The notes: a model not told the origin generated them from the letters alone. A DNA stretch of 64,000 nucleotides from Pseudooceanicola aestuarii (GCF_010614805.1 NZ_JAAFZC010000001.1:2644001-2708000), one strand, 5' to 3'. Positions 28,259 through 42,291 are shown, counted from the first letter of the stretch. Program-made: numbers and translations.

Positions 28259-28393
28259 GTGAATATGAAACTTTTTCTTGATGGTTATCGTGGCATGGCG
28301 CTGCTGGTCGAAATGACCCTCGATCGTTTTCTGATGGGCGGAGTGCTTGCCTTGGGACTGTCGGCTGGGGCGGTCCTTCTGCAACTGGTCTGA
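28259..28393 (+). CDS. Small single-span membrane protein (44 aa), unknown function
   Basis: GTG start with AGGAGAAAGG 2-11 bases upstream; an ATG two codons later is an alternative. The 44-residue product has an amphipathic, charged N-terminal half (KLFLDGYRGMALLVEMTLDR) and one hydrophobic segment (about residues 25-43, ending LLQLV). It lies between the rseP terminator and bamA, in the middle of the envelope biogenesis run. A purposeful Shine-Dalgarno sequence, a hairpin leader and the membrane-protein composition support it as real. No family is recognised. Confidence 0.6.
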   Translation: MNMKLFLDGYRGMALLVEMTLDRFLMGGVLALGLSAGAVLLQLV

Positions 28394-28563
28394 CCGGACC
28401 TGCGGCGGCCCCGCTGCCAGGGGCGCGGAAATCTGTGGATAAATCACCACATCAGGCAGAGCCATGCGCGCAACCCACAAGGGATTGCGCGCATTGCCAT
28501 TTTGACAAGCCGTGGCATTCCAGATACTCACCCATGAAAGGGATGTCTGACAGGGTCTGGAAC

Positions 28564-30900
28564 ATGACAAGAGAACACGGAACCGGGGCTGCCACCCGCA
28601 CCCGCCGCGCACGTCTGATGAGCGGCGTTGCCGTCGCAGTTTTTTCATCTGTTTTCCTGTCCTTGGCCAGCGACGCCTCGGCGCAGAGCTACAGGTTCAA
28701 CAATGTGCGCGTCGAAGGAAACCAGCGGATCGAGGCCGGGACCGTCGCGTCCTACGCCGGAATCGGGCAGGGGCAGACAGTATCGGCGGGCGATCTGAAC
28801 GCCGCATATCAGCGCATTCAGAACTCCGGCCTTTTCGAAACGGTGGATATCGTGCCCCAGGGCGGCACGCTGGTGATCAAGGTCACCGAGTTCCCGACCG
28901 TCAATCGCATCAATTTCGAAGGCAACCGCCGCATCGATGACGAGGCGCTGTCGGGCCTGATCAACACCAAGCAGCGGCTGGTGCTGAACCCCTCCGAAGT
29001 GGAGGCCGATGCCGCCCTGATCTCCGAGGCCTATGCCGAACAGGGCCGCGTGTCCGCCCGTGTGACGCCGCGTGTGATCCGCCGTTCCGACAATCGCGTC
29101 GACCTGGTGTTCGAGATTTTCGAAGGCGGCAATACGGAGGTCGAGCGGATCTCCTTTGTCGGCAACACCGTCTATTCGGACCGGCGCCTGCGGCGCGTGC
29201 TGGAATCGAAACAGGCGGGCCTGCTGCGCGTGCTGTTCAAGCGCGACACCTTTGTCGAGGGCCGGGTGGAATTCGACAAGCAGGTGCTACAGGATTTCTA
29301 CTTCTCCCGCGGCTATGTCGATTTCCGCACCACCGGCGTCAACGCCGAGCTGGCGCAGGAGCGGGACGGCTATTTCGTCACCTTCAACATCCAGGAAGGT
29401 CAGCAGTTCGATTTCGGCCGGATCACCATGACCAGCGATTATGACGGCGCCGATCCTGCGGAATTCCAGGAGGTGCTGAAGATCCGTGAGGGCGTGACCT
29501 ATTCGCCCGCGCTGGTCGAGAACGAAATCGCCCGGCTGGAACGGCTGGCCCTGCGCAAGGGGCTGGATTTCCTGCGGGTGGAGCCGCGCATTACCCGCAA
29601 CGAGCGCGACCTGACGCTGGATGTGGAATTCGTCCTGACCCGTGGCCCCCGCGTCTTTGTCGAGCGGATCGATATCGAGGGCAACACCACCACCATGGAT
29701 CGCGTGATCCGGCGCCAGTTCGACAGTGTCGAGGGCGATCCCTTCAACCCCCGTGCCATCCGCGAGGCCGCGGAACGCATCCGGGCGCTTGGCTTCTTCG
29801 CCAATGCGGAGGTGAACGCGCGCGAAGGGTCCCGGTCCGATCAGGTGGTTGTGGATGTCGACGTCGAGGAAACCACGACCGGGTCGCTGTCCTTTGGCGG
29901 CACCTATTCGACGACCAGTGGTTTCGGCCTGGCCGCGACCTTCAAGGAAGAGAACTTCCTGGGCCGGGGTCAGCGGTTCTCCTTCTCCTTCTCGGGGGCG
30001 GATTCGAACCAGGTCTATGGCATCACCTTTGCCGAACCGGCCTTCCTCGGGCGGGACGTGGCCTACAACTTTGCCCTGGGCTACCGAGAAACCGAAAGCG
30101 ATTACGCCAATTACGACACCACGATCATCAATTTCCAGAACGGGTTCACCTTCCCGCTGGCGGAACGCTCGACGCTGTCGCTGACCTACGGGCTGGAAAG
30201 CACGGATATCTCCATCCCCTCCGGCAGCTCTACCGGGGCTCTGATCACGGCGGAGGCGGCGCAGGGCGATCTGATCACGTCCTACCTGGGCTATCAGTAC
30301 AGCTACGACAGCCGGATCTCGGGGCTGAACCCGAATGCGGGCGTGCTGCTGCAATTCGGTCAGGATTTCGCCGGGTTGGGGGGGGATGTGAAATACATCC
30401 GCACTTCGGCCAAGGCGATCGCCCAGACGAAGATCCTGAACGAGGAAGTCACCCTGCGCGCCACCTTGCAGGGCGGTGCGGTCAATTCGCTGGACGGATC
30501 CAACACCCGCGTCACCGACCGCTACCTGATCGGCAATTCGATCATGCGCGGGTTCGAGCCGGACGGGATCGGCCCGCGGGAAATCACCTCCTCTTCCGAT
30601 GATGCGCTTGGCGGCAATTACTTCGCCGTTGCGCAATTCGAGGCGGAATTCCCCCTGGGCCTGCCCGAGGAATACGGGATCACTGGCGGTCTGTTCTACG
30701 ATATCGGGTCAGTCTGGGGTCTGGATCAGACCAATTCCGACGTGATCTACGAAAATTCCGTGGTGCGCCAGGTGGTTGGCCTGTCGGTCTTCTGGTCGAC
30801 GCCGATCGGGCCGCTGCGGTTCAACTGGTCGAAGGCGATCCAGAAGGAGGATTTCGACCAGGAGCAGACCTTTGACCTGACCATCCGCACGGATTTCTAG
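28564..30900 (+). CDS. bamA: Outer membrane protein assembly factor BamA
   Basis: A 778-residue outer-membrane protein that inserts beta-barrel proteins. A signal peptide (RRARLMSGVAVAVFSS, ending DASA) is followed by five POTRA domains (the first begins YRFNNVRVEGNQRIEAGTV; later FVERIDIEGNTTTMDRVIRRQF). The C-terminal beta-barrel contains SNSIMRGFEPDGIGPRE-like segments with the conserved RGF, and ends IRTDF with the C-terminal Phe of barrel proteins. The ATG at 28564 was chosen because AGGG precedes it by 8 bases and it gives a normal signal peptide; ATGs at 28534 and 28543 are possible. It is followed by skp and fabZ in conserved order. Confidence 0.96.
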   Translation: MTREHGTGAATRTRRARLMSGVAVAVFSSVFLSLASDASAQSYRFNNVRVEGNQRIEAGTVASYAGIGQGQTVSAGDLNAAYQRIQNSGLFETVDIVPQGGTLVIKVTEFPTVNRINFEGNRRIDDEALSGLINTKQRLVLNPSEVEADAALISEAYAEQGRVSARVTPRVIRRSDNRVDLVFEIFEGGNTEVERISFVGNTVYSDRRLRRVLESKQAGLLRVLFKRDTFVEGRVEFDKQVLQDFYFSRGYVDFRTTGVNAELAQERDGYFVTFNIQEGQQFDFGRITMTSDYDGADPAEFQEVLKIREGVTYSPALVENEIARLERLALRKGLDFLRVEPRITRNERDLTLDVEFVLTRGPRVFVERIDIEGNTTTMDRVIRRQFDSVEGDPFNPRAIREAAERIRALGFFANAEVNAREGSRSDQVVVDVDVEETTTGSLSFGGTYSTTSGFGLAATFKEENFLGRGQRFSFSFSGADSNQVYGITFAEPAFLGRDVAYNFALGYRETESDYANYDTTIINFQNGFTFPLAERSTLSLTYGLESTDISIPSGSSTGALITAEAAQGDLITSYLGYQYSYDSRISGLNPNAGVLLQFGQDFAGLGGDVKYIRTSAKAIAQTKILNEEVTLRATLQGGAVNSLDGSNTRVTDRYLIGNSIMRGFEPDGIGPREITSSSDDALGGNYFAVAQFEAEFPLGLPEEYGITGGLFYDIGSVWGLDQTNSDVIYENSVVRQVVGLSVFWSTPIGPLRFNWSKAIQKEDFDQEQTFDLTIRTDF

Positions 30901-30909
30901 GTCGGGATC

Positions 30910-31629
30910 ATGCGCCTCTGGCGATCTGTCACTCTTGCCCTGGGCCTGTTGTTCGCGGCGGGCCCGGCGGTGCTTGCGCAGCAGGACGCAGCGGTGCCGC
31001 GCAGCCCGGTGCTGGTCGTCGATACCGAACAGCTGTTCGGACGCTCCGGGCTGGGGGCGCAGATCGCCCGCCAGATCGAGGCGGAGGCCTCTGCACTGGC
31101 GGCGGAGAACCGCCGGATCGAGGCTGAGCTGGCCGAGGAAGAGAAGGCCCTGACCGCCCGGCGCGCTGAGATGCCAGCGGCGGAATTCCGGGAGCTGGCC
31201 GACCGCTTCGACGAAAAGGTCACCCGTATCCGCAACGAACAGCAGCAGAAGGCCCGGACCTTTGGCGCCGACAGCGACGCCGCGCGCCGCGAGTTCCTGG
31301 TCAGCGCCCAGCCGGCGCTGGAGGCGATCATGCGGGAGGCCGGCGCCGCTGTCGTGCTGGACCGGCGCACCACTTTCCTGAGTGTCGATTCCGTCGACAT
31401 CACCGAGGAGGCCGTGCGCCGCATCGACGCCGCCGCCGGGCTGGAGACGCCGGCGGAGGGCGACCCGGAAGGCGGTCCCGCCACGCCGGGCACGCCCTCT
31501 GCCATTCCAGCGCCGCCGTTCAACGCGCCGGTCCTGCCCGGCACGGCAGAGCCGCCGCAGCCCGGACCCACGCCGCGCCCCACCCAGGACAACGCCCCGG
31601 ACGGCGAGACGGGATCCGCCACCGAATGA
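30910..31629 (+). CDS. skp: OmpH/Skp-family periplasmic chaperone
   Basis: A 239-residue protein with a signal peptide (residues 1-23, ending VLA) and an OmpH-like domain rich in coiled coil (about residues 50-120, IEAEASALAAENRRIEAELA). Skp holds unfolded outer-membrane proteins for BamA, which is encoded 9 bp upstream. The protein carries an unusual C-terminal tail of some 60 residues rich in Pro, Gly and Ala (from about residue 175), absent in classical Skp of about 160 residues. The tail is probably disordered. Confidence 0.87.
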   Translation: MRLWRSVTLALGLLFAAGPAVLAQQDAAVPRSPVLVVDTEQLFGRSGLGAQIARQIEAEASALAAENRRIEAELAEEEKALTARRAEMPAAEFRELADRFDEKVTRIRNEQQQKARTFGADSDAARREFLVSAQPALEAIMREAGAAVVLDRRTTFLSVDSVDITEEAVRRIDAAAGLETPAEGDPEGGPATPGTPSAIPAPPFNAPVLPGTAEPPQPGPTPRPTQDNAPDGETGSATE

Positions 31630-31739
31630 GGCCCGCGCTTGCCCCGCCATGGGGGAGTTGCTAGGCAATCCAGATCTGCGCCCGCTTCGGTGCGCGCTCC
31701 GTGACCGCGCCCCCGTGGCAGAGACCAAGGACAGATGAC

Positions 31740-32204
31740 ATGACCGACGACCTCCTCAGCGCCGATATCGACCGCATCCAGCGCATCCTGCCGCATCGCT
31801 ACCCTTTCTTGCTGGTCGACAAGGTGGTGGAAATCGACGGGATCAAATCCGCCAAGGGGATCAAGAACGTCACCATGAACGAGCCGCATTTCCAGGGCCA
31901 TTTCCCCGGCAAGCCGATCATGCCCGGTGTCACCATCGTGGAGGCGATGGCCCAGACCTCGGCCGTGATGGTCGGCACCGCCATCGGCATGGAGGACCGC
32001 GACATGCTGGTCTATTTCATGGCGATCGAGAAGTGCAAGTTCCGCCGCATGGTCGTCCCCGGTGACGTGCTGGAAATGCAGGTGACGACGCTGCGCGGCA
32101 AGCCGGGCGGCAAGGTCTGGCGCTTTGGCGGCCGGGCTACCGTCGAGGGTGAGCTGGCCTGTGAATGCGAATTCACCGCGATGATGGACCTGCCCAAGGA
32201 GTGA
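31740..32204 (+). CDS. fabZ: 3-hydroxyacyl-[ACP] dehydratase FabZ
   Basis: A 154-residue hot-dog-fold dehydratase of type II fatty acid synthesis. The catalytic His is in [11 protein letters not shown] and the catalytic Glu in [12 protein letters not shown], with [11 protein letters not shown] between them. The ATG at 31740 gives the standard length; the earlier in-frame ATG at 31701 lacks a ribosome-binding site. It is followed 5 bp later by lpxA, with which it shares the hydroxyacyl-ACP substrate pool. Confidence 0.97.
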   Translation: MTDDLLSADIDRIQRILPHRYPFLLVDKVVEIDGIKSAKGIKNVTMNEPHFQGHFPGKPIMPGVTIVEAMAQTSAVMVGTAIGMEDRDMLVYFMAIEKCKFRRMVVPGDVLEMQVTTLRGKPGGKVWRFGGRATVEGELACECEFTAMMDLPKE

Positions 32205-32209
32205 CGCCC

Positions 32210-33046
32210 ATGACCGACGCCCATGATGCCGACGCGATTTCGCCCCGGGCGGAGATCCATTCCCACGCGCTGGTAGAGCCGGGGGCGCAGATCGCGGCGG
32301 GCGCCCGGATCGGCCCGTTCTGTCACATCGGCCCCAAGGCGGTGATCGGCCCGCGCGTCGAATTGATGAGCCATGTGGTGGTGCAGGGCGTCACCGAGAT
32401 CGGGGAAGACACGCTGATCCATCCCTTCGCGGTGATCGGCGGCATTCCCCAGGATCTGAAATTCAAGGGCGAGGAAACCCGACTGGTCATCGGCGCCCGC
32501 AACCGGATCCGCGAACATGTCACCATGAATGCCGGCACCGACGGTGGCGGCGGGGTCACCCGCGTGGGGGACGATTGCCTGTTCATGGCCGGCTGCCACG
32601 TCGCCCATGATTGCCAGGTCGGCAACCATGTGGTGATCGTCAACAACTCGGCCCTGGCCGGGCATTGCGTGATCGAGGACGAGGTGATCGTAGGCGGGCT
32701 GTCGGGGGTGCATCAATTCGTGCGCATCGGGCGCGGCGCGATCATCGGCGCCGTCACCATGGTGACCAACGATGTCATCCCCCATGGGCTGGTCGCCGCG
32801 CCGCGCGGGGCGCTGGACGGGTTGAACCTGGTCGGGCTGAAACGGCGCGGTGTGGCGCGGGCGGACATCACGGCCCTGCGCGCGGCGTTCCAGATGCTGG
32901 CACAGGGGGAGGGCGCCTTTCAGGATCGCGCCCGCCGCCTGGGCGAGGAAACCGAAAGCGAATACGTCCGCGAGATCGTGACCTTCGTCACCGGAGCCAG
33001 CGACCGGTCGTTCCTGACGCCGGGCGGGAAGGCAGGCGGGACGTGA
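32210..33046 (+). CDS. lpxA: Acyl-[ACP]-UDP-N-acetylglucosamine O-acyltransferase
   Basis: A 278-residue left-handed beta-helix acyltransferase for the first step of lipid A synthesis. Hexapeptide repeats are evident (ARIGPFCHIGPKAVIGPRV), along with the catalytic His region in CHVAHDCQVGNHVVI and the FVRIGRGAIIGAVTMV segment, followed by the helical C-terminal domain. The ATG at 32210 has AAGGAG upstream, overlapping the end of fabZ. Its stop overlaps the GTG start of lpxI. Confidence 0.97.
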   Translation: MTDAHDADAISPRAEIHSHALVEPGAQIAAGARIGPFCHIGPKAVIGPRVELMSHVVVQGVTEIGEDTLIHPFAVIGGIPQDLKFKGEETRLVIGARNRIREHVTMNAGTDGGGGVTRVGDDCLFMAGCHVAHDCQVGNHVVIVNNSALAGHCVIEDEVIVGGLSGVHQFVRIGRGAIIGAVTMVTNDVIPHGLVAAPRGALDGLNLVGLKRRGVARADITALRAAFQMLAQGEGAFQDRARRLGEETESEYVREIVTFVTGASDRSFLTPGGKAGGT

Positions 33047-33879
33047 CCGCCGATCCCGAAGCCGGTGTTGGGGGCGCGGGCGCGGGGCGGCTGGGCGTGA
33101 TCGCGGGGGCGGGCGCCTTGCCCGCCGCGCTGGCCGCCGCCGATCCGCAGGCGCTGTGCATCGCCTTCGAGGGCGCCGATGTCGCCCTGCCGGAGGACCG
33201 CCTGTTCCGCCATCGTATCGAACGGCTGGGCGGCGTCTTTGACGCGCTCCGCGCCGGCGGCGTGACCCGCGTGGTGCTGGCCGGCGCCATGGCGCGCCCG
33301 GCGCTGGATCCCGCCGCGCTGGACCCGGTGATGCAGGCATTGGCACCGCGTCTGCTGGCGGCCATGCAGGGCGGCGACGACACGCTGCTGCGGCTGGTCG
33401 TCGCCGTATTCGAGGCCGAAGGCTTTGCCGTGCTAGGCGCGCATGAGCTGTTGCCTGAGCTGACCGCAGCCGCCGGCCACCTGGCCGGGCCGGTGGTCCT
33501 GGATCGCGCCCTTGCCGATGCCGCGCGCGGCGCCGCTATCCTTGACGCGCTGGCACCGGTGGATGTGGGCCAGGGTTGCGTGGTGGCGCAGGGGCTGTGC
33601 CTGGGGATCGAGACGTTGCAGGGCACCGACGCGCTGCTGGATTTCGTGGCGCGGACGCCGGCGCATCTGCGCGGAGAGGGCGGGGTTTTCTGCAAGCGGC
33701 CCAAGGCCGGGCAGGATCTGCGCGTCGACATGCCCGCCATCGGGCCCGACACGATTGCCGGCGCGCGGGCCGCCGGATTGGCGGGGATCTGCATCGCGGC
33801 GCGCGGCGTGGTGATCCTGAACCGGGCGGAAACGCTGGCGGCGGCACAGGCCGCCGGGATCAGCCTTTGGGCGCAATGA
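33043..33879 (+). CDS. lpxI: UDP-2,3-diacylglucosamine pyrophosphatase LpxI
   Basis: A 278-residue enzyme that hydrolyses UDP-2,3-diacylglucosamine to lipid X, replacing LpxH in alphaproteobacteria. Family features are LGVIAGAGALPAALAAA at the N-terminus, LGAHELLPELTA, QGLCLGIETLQGTDALL, CKRPKAGQDLRVDMPAIGPDTI and AAGLAGICIAARGVVILNR. The GTG start at 33043 overlaps the lpxA stop (GTGA), which places it tightly between lpxA and lpxB. Confidence 0.95.
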   Translation: MTADPEAGVGGAGAGRLGVIAGAGALPAALAAADPQALCIAFEGADVALPEDRLFRHRIERLGGVFDALRAGGVTRVVLAGAMARPALDPAALDPVMQALAPRLLAAMQGGDDTLLRLVVAVFEAEGFAVLGAHELLPELTAAAGHLAGPVVLDRALADAARGAAILDALAPVDVGQGCVVAQGLCLGIETLQGTDALLDFVARTPAHLRGEGGVFCKRPKAGQDLRVDMPAIGPDTIAGARAAGLAGICIAARGVVILNRAETLAAAQAAGISLWAQ

Positions 33880-33892
33880 CGGGAGGCCGGGG

Positions 33893-35053
33893 ATGCGTGT
33901 CTTTCTGATCGCGGGCGAACCGTCCGGCGATGCTCTGGGCGCGGCGGTGATGGCCGGGCTGCAACAGCTGGCGCCGGGCGTGACCTTCACCGGGGTCGGC
34001 GGGCCGCGCATGATGGCCAAGGGCATGGACAGCCTGTTCCCGATGGATGAGCTGTCGGTGATGGGCATCGCCGAGGTGCTGCCGAAGTATTTTCACCTCA
34101 AGCGCCGCATCCGCGAATGCGCAGACGCGGTCCTGGCCGACCCGCCGGACCTGCTGCTGACCATCGACAGTCCGGATTTCTGTCTGCGCGTCGCCCGGCA
34201 GGTGAAAGCCGCGTCGGACATTCGCACCGTGCATTACGTCGCGCCGACTGTCTGGGCCTGGCGTCCGGGGCGCGCGGCGAAGATGGCGCAGGTCATCGAC
34301 CATGTTCTGGCCCTGCTGCCGTTCGAACCGCCTTTGATGCAAGCCGCCGGAATGCAATGCGATTTCGTCGGTCATCCGGTGGTGGCCGATCCGGCGGCAA
34401 GCGAGGCCGAGGCCGCCGCCTTTCGCCTGGCGCACGGGCTGGGCGACGTGCCGCTGGTGCTGGTGCTGCCGGGGTCGCGCCGGGCGGAGGTGACGCGGCT
34501 GGCGCCGGTGCTGGGCGATGTCTGTGCCCGGCTGTTGCAGCATGTGCCTGCCGCCCGGTTCGTGCTGCCCGCCGCCGCGCCGGTGGCCGGGCTGGTTACG
34601 GAGCTGACGGCGAACTGGGTCCAACGTCCGCTGATCCTCGACCCGCGCGAGACCATCCCGGTGGCCTTCGCGGCGGAGAAACGCGCCGCCTTTCGCGCGG
34701 CTGATGTGGCGGTCGCGGCTTCTGGCACCGTCTCGCTGGAGCTGGCGGCCGCGGCCACGCCGATGGTCATCGCCTATGACATGAGCTGGCTGAGCCGGCA
34801 GATCATCCGCCGGATGCTGATCACCGACACCACGACGCTGGTCAACCTGGTCTCCGACACCCGCGCGGTGCCTGAATTCCTGGGCGAACGCTGCCGCGCC
34901 GAGCTGATCGCCCCCGCCGTGGCAGAAACGTTGCAGGCGCCCCAGGTTCAGGCCCAGGCGATGGATCTGACAATGGCGCGTCTGGGCCGCGACGGCGAGG
35001 CCCCCGGCCTGCGCGCCGCCCGCGCCATCCTGGACCGACTTCCGACAGGCTAG
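33893..35053 (+). CDS. lpxB: Lipid A disaccharide synthase
   Basis: A 386-residue glycosyltransferase of family GT19 that condenses lipid X and UDP-diacylglucosamine. It begins FLIAGEPSGDALGAAVM and contains VGGPRMMAKGMDSLFPMDELSVMG, IDSPDFCLRVARQVK, VAPTVWAWRPGRA, DFVGHPVV and LPGSRRAEV. The ATG is preceded by GGAGGCCGGGG. It closes the envelope run. Downstream, before mnmA, there is a run of ten C and a GC palindrome. Confidence 0.97.
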   Translation: MRVFLIAGEPSGDALGAAVMAGLQQLAPGVTFTGVGGPRMMAKGMDSLFPMDELSVMGIAEVLPKYFHLKRRIRECADAVLADPPDLLLTIDSPDFCLRVARQVKAASDIRTVHYVAPTVWAWRPGRAAKMAQVIDHVLALLPFEPPLMQAAGMQCDFVGHPVVADPAASEAEAAAFRLAHGLGDVPLVLVLPGSRRAEVTRLAPVLGDVCARLLQHVPAARFVLPAAAPVAGLVTELTANWVQRPLILDPRETIPVAFAAEKRAAFRAADVAVAASGTVSLELAAAATPMVIAYDMSWLSRQIIRRMLITDTTTLVNLVSDTRAVPEFLGERCRAELIAPAVAETLQAPQVQAQAMDLTMARLGRDGEAPGLRAARAILDRLPTG

Positions 35054-35158
35054 GAACCGGCCGCTGCTTGCGGATTTCGGCACCGTGCGTCGGACGGCCC
35101 ATCGGGGCAACGTGGCGCGGGACGCCCGCGCATTGCCCCCCCCCCGCGCGCGGGGGCC

Positions 35159-36304
35159 TTAATGCCCGCGCCAGATCCAGCCGCCACCCAGGATGCGACT
35201 GCCGGTGCTTTCGTAGAACACGCAGGCCTGCCCCGGGGAAACGCCTTCCTCGGGGGTCAACAATTCCACCTCCGCCTCGGTGGCGGAGAGGGGGCGGATG
35301 ATCGCCTCCCGCGGGGGGCGGGTAGAGCGGACCTTGACCAGGACGTGATGCTCCGCCCCGGCGTCAAAGGAGCCGTCGCCCAGCCAATTGATTTCCCGCA
35401 CCGGGATGGTGCGCGTGGCCAGCAAGTCCTTGGGGCCGACGATGACCCGGCGGCTGTCCACGTCCAGCTTCACCACGTAAAGCGGCTCTGACAGGCCGCC
35501 GATGCCCAGGCCTCGGCGCTGACCGATGGTATAATGGATCACCCCGTCATGCCGGCCCAGCACGCGGCCGTCGGAATGCACGATCTCGCCCGGTTCGGCG
35601 GCGCCGGGGCGCAGCTTCTCGATGACGGAGGCATAATTGCCGTTGGGCACGAAACAGATGTCCTGGCTGTCGGGCTTGTCCGCCACGGCCAACCCGTATT
35701 TCGCCGCAAGGGCGCGGGTTTCATCCTTTGATTTCAAGTGCCCCAGGGGAAATCTCAGGTAATCCAACTGTTCCGCTGTGGTTGAAAACAGGAAATAGCT
35801 CTGATCGCGATTGGCATCCGCTGCGGAATGCAATTCCGCGCCAGTTTCGCCCATCTTGCGCTGGATATAATGGCCGGTGGCCATGCAATCTGCATCCAGA
35901 TCCCGCGCGGTTTCCAGCAAGTCCTTGAATTTCACGCGTTCATTGCAGCGGATACAGGGCACGGGCGTGGCGCCGGCCAGATAACTGTCGGCGAATTCGT
36001 CAATCACGGCGTCCTTGAATATATTTTCATAATCCAGGACGTAATGGGGGAAACCCATCTCCTCGGCCACGCGGCGGGCGTCGTGGATATCCAGCCCGGC
36101 ACAGCAGGCGCCCTTCTTGGCCAGGGCGGCGCCGTGGTCATAGAGCTGAAGCGTGACGCCGACGACGTCATAGCCTTCTTCGGCCAGCATCGCGGCCACG
36201 ACAGAACTGTCGACCCCGCCCGACATGGCAACCACCACGCGCGTCTCCGAGGGTGGTTTGGCAAAACCGAGCGAATTCAAACCTTTGGTATCATCAAGCG
36301 CCAT
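35159..36304 (-). CDS. mnmA: tRNA-specific 2-thiouridylase MnmA
   Basis: A 381-residue enzyme that thiolates U34 of glutamate, lysine and glutamine tRNAs. The PP-loop is [16 protein letters not shown]; the catalytic cysteines lie in [11 protein letters not shown] and [11 protein letters not shown]. The C-terminal [14 protein letters not shown] and [13 protein letters not shown] segments complete the family pattern. The ATG at 36304 has GGAGG four bases upstream. It is divergent from sciP and has a good promoter upstream. Its TAA overlaps the GC palindrome that separates it from lpxB. Confidence 0.96.
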   Translation of the reverse strand: MALDDTKGLNSLGFAKPPSETRVVVAMSGGVDSSVVAAMLAEEGYDVVGVTLQLYDHGAALAKKGACCAGLDIHDARRVAEEMGFPHYVLDYENIFKDAVIDEFADSYLAGATPVPCIRCNERVKFKDLLETARDLDADCMATGHYIQRKMGETGAELHSAADANRDQSYFLFSTTAEQLDYLRFPLGHLKSKDETRALAAKYGLAVADKPDSQDICFVPNGNYASVIEKLRPGAAEPGEIVHSDGRVLGRHDGVIHYTIGQRRGLGIGGLSEPLYVVKLDVDSRRVIVGPKDLLATRTIPVREINWLGDGSFDAGAEHHVLVKVRSTRPPREAIIRPLSATEAEVELLTPEEGVSPGQACVFYESTGSRILGGGWIWRGH

Positions 36305-36348
36305 GGGGCCTCCGATCAGGGGAGATTGCGGCGTGGGAAAGGGGTCCA

Positions 36349-36376
36349 GATATAGGAAAATGCAATCTATTCTCAA
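36349..36376 (-). promoter_or_regulatory. Predicted mnmA promoter
   Basis: On the minus strand, TTGAGA (36376-36371) and TATATC (36354-36349) are separated by 16 bp, with the start codon 45 bp further on. This is a good housekeeping-type promoter match. Confidence 0.6.
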
Positions 36377-36439
36377 GGGGCGGTTTCATCCCTCGTTAAA
36401 TTCCTTGGCTCAGAAAGGCCGGGAAAGCGAGGTTTGGCC

Positions 36440-36718
36440 ATGTATCTGAAGAAAGTGCCCGGTCCCAGGGCGATAAACCTGCCCGACGGCAGCATCCTTA
36501 CGCGCGCGGATCTGCCGCCTGCGGAGACTCACCGGTGGGTAGCATCGCGCAAGGCTGCGGTGATCAAGGGGGTGCAGCACGGCCTCATCACCCGCGAAGA
36601 GGCGCTGGCCACCTATGGGCTGAGCGCGGAAGAATTCCTGGAATGGGTCCGCGCCGTCTCCAACCACGGGGAGGAGGCGTTGAAGGTCACCTCCCTGAAA
36701 CGCTACCGCCATTCGTGA
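36440..36718 (+). CDS. sciP: CtrA inhibitor protein SciP (DUF1153 family)
   Basis: A 92-residue helix-turn-helix protein of the DUF1153 family. In Caulobacter the family member SciP binds CtrA and blocks its recruitment of RNA polymerase. Recognisable are the N-terminal GPRAINLPDGSILTRADLPP, the central RWVASRKAAVIKGVQHGLI, LTREEALATYGLSAEEFLEW-like spacing, and the C-terminal GEEALKVTSLKRYR. It lies directly upstream of ctrA, separated by 92 bp, so the antagonist and its target are neighbours. The ATG at 36440 gives the usual length; TTG at 36434 is an alternative. Confidence 0.93.
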   Translation: MYLKKVPGPRAINLPDGSILTRADLPPAETHRWVASRKAAVIKGVQHGLITREEALATYGLSAEEFLEWVRAVSNHGEEALKVTSLKRYRHS

Positions 36719-36744
36719 ACAGTTGGACAACGGGGCGGGAATGG

Positions 36745-36760
36745 GTAACCTGCAATTAAC
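36745..36760 (+). promoter_or_regulatory. Candidate CtrA box upstream of ctrA
   Basis: GTAA-N7-TTAAC, one mismatch from TTAA-N7-TTAAC, ends 50 bp before the ctrA ATG. This is the expected location for CtrA autoregulation, as in Caulobacter. Prediction only. Confidence 0.45.
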
Positions 36761-36810
36761 CTTTTGGGGTCAGGTTGGTCTCTGACGAAAGGCGTAACGG
36801 AGAGAACGGT

Positions 36811-37533
36811 ATGCGTATTTTGCTGGTAGAAGATGACCCGACGACGTCCAAAAGCATCGAGATGATGCTGTCCCATGCGAACCTTAATGTCTACACGACC
36901 GACTTGGGGGAGGAGGGGATCGATCTCGCAAAGCTCTATGATTACGATCTTATTCTTTTGGACCTTGGCCTTCCCGACATGAACGGGCACGAGGTTCTGC
37001 GCCAATTGCGCCTCGCCCGGATCGAAACGCCGATCCTGATTCTTTCCGGCTCTGACGATACCGAGAACAAGATCAGGGGGTTCGGTTTCGGCGCCGATGA
37101 TTACCTGACCAAACCCTTTCACCGGGAAGAACTTGTCGCGCGCATTCACGCCATCATCCGCCGGTCCAAGGGGCATTCCCAATCGGTGATCCGCACCGGC
37201 CAGATCGAGGTCAACCTGGACGCCAAGACCGTCGATGTGGGCGGCCAACCCGTGCATCTGACCGGCAAGGAATACCAGATGATGGAATTGTTGAGCCTGC
37301 GAAAGGGCACGACCCTGACCAAGGAGATGTTCCTGAACCATCTTTACGGCGGAATGGACGAGCCGGAGTTGAAGATCATCGATGTCTTCATCTGCAAACT
37401 GCGCAAGAAGCTCAGCACCGCGACTGGCGGGCAGAACTTCATCGAAACGGTCTGGGGCCGGGGCTACGTGCTGCGCGATCCCCTGCCGATGCAGGTGGAT
37501 GACCAGATGCTGGCCGTCGGCGTCATCGGTTGA
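36811..37533 (+). CDS. ctrA: Cell-cycle/motility response regulator CtrA
   Basis: A 240-residue OmpR-family response regulator. The receiver domain begins [20 protein letters not shown], with phospho-acceptor D51 in [14 protein letters not shown] and K/T positions in SGSDDTENK and [11 protein letters not shown]. The winged-helix domain includes [13 protein letters not shown] and [14 protein letters not shown]. The near-exact CtrA core sequence identifies it. In Rhodobacterales CtrA controls motility, chemotaxis, gene transfer agent and related genes and is not always essential. The ATG at 36811 is preceded by CGGAGAG; an upstream in-frame GTG would add 12 residues foreign to the family. It is regulated through CckA (1.1 kb) and probably SciP. 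Confidence 0.97.
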   Translation: MRILLVEDDPTTSKSIEMMLSHANLNVYTTDLGEEGIDLAKLYDYDLILLDLGLPDMNGHEVLRQLRLARIETPILILSGSDDTENKIRGFGFGADDYLTKPFHREELVARIHAIIRRSKGHSQSVIRTGQIEVNLDAKTVDVGGQPVHLTGKEYQMMELLSLRKGTTLTKEMFLNHLYGGMDEPELKIIDVFICKLRKKLSTATGGQNFIETVWGRGYVLRDPLPMQVDDQMLAVGVIG

Positions 37534-37571
37534 CGCGCGCCAAACCTTCCGCGCGGCTGACCGGGCTGTGA

Positions 37572-42181
<4,610 letters not shown>

Positions 42182-42209
42182 CCGAAGAATATCCGGTTTG
42201 TTCGCAAAT

Positions 42210-42224
42210 GTTCCCAAAAAGTTC
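42210..42224. promoter_or_regulatory. LexA (SOS) box upstream of a 40-residue membrane protein
   Basis: GTTCCCAAAAAGTTC is an exact GTTC-N7-GTTC operator. A third GTTC lies at 42200-42203, six bases before the first half-site, so the locus has three GTTC half-sites in tandem. It is intergenic, after recG and 67 bp before the start codon of the small gene. Confidence 0.85.
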
Positions 42225-42291
42225 TTTACATGACGTAAGCGGTATGAGAACAAAGAGGCAACACGAGACGGAACACAGGAAGGGCGAACAG

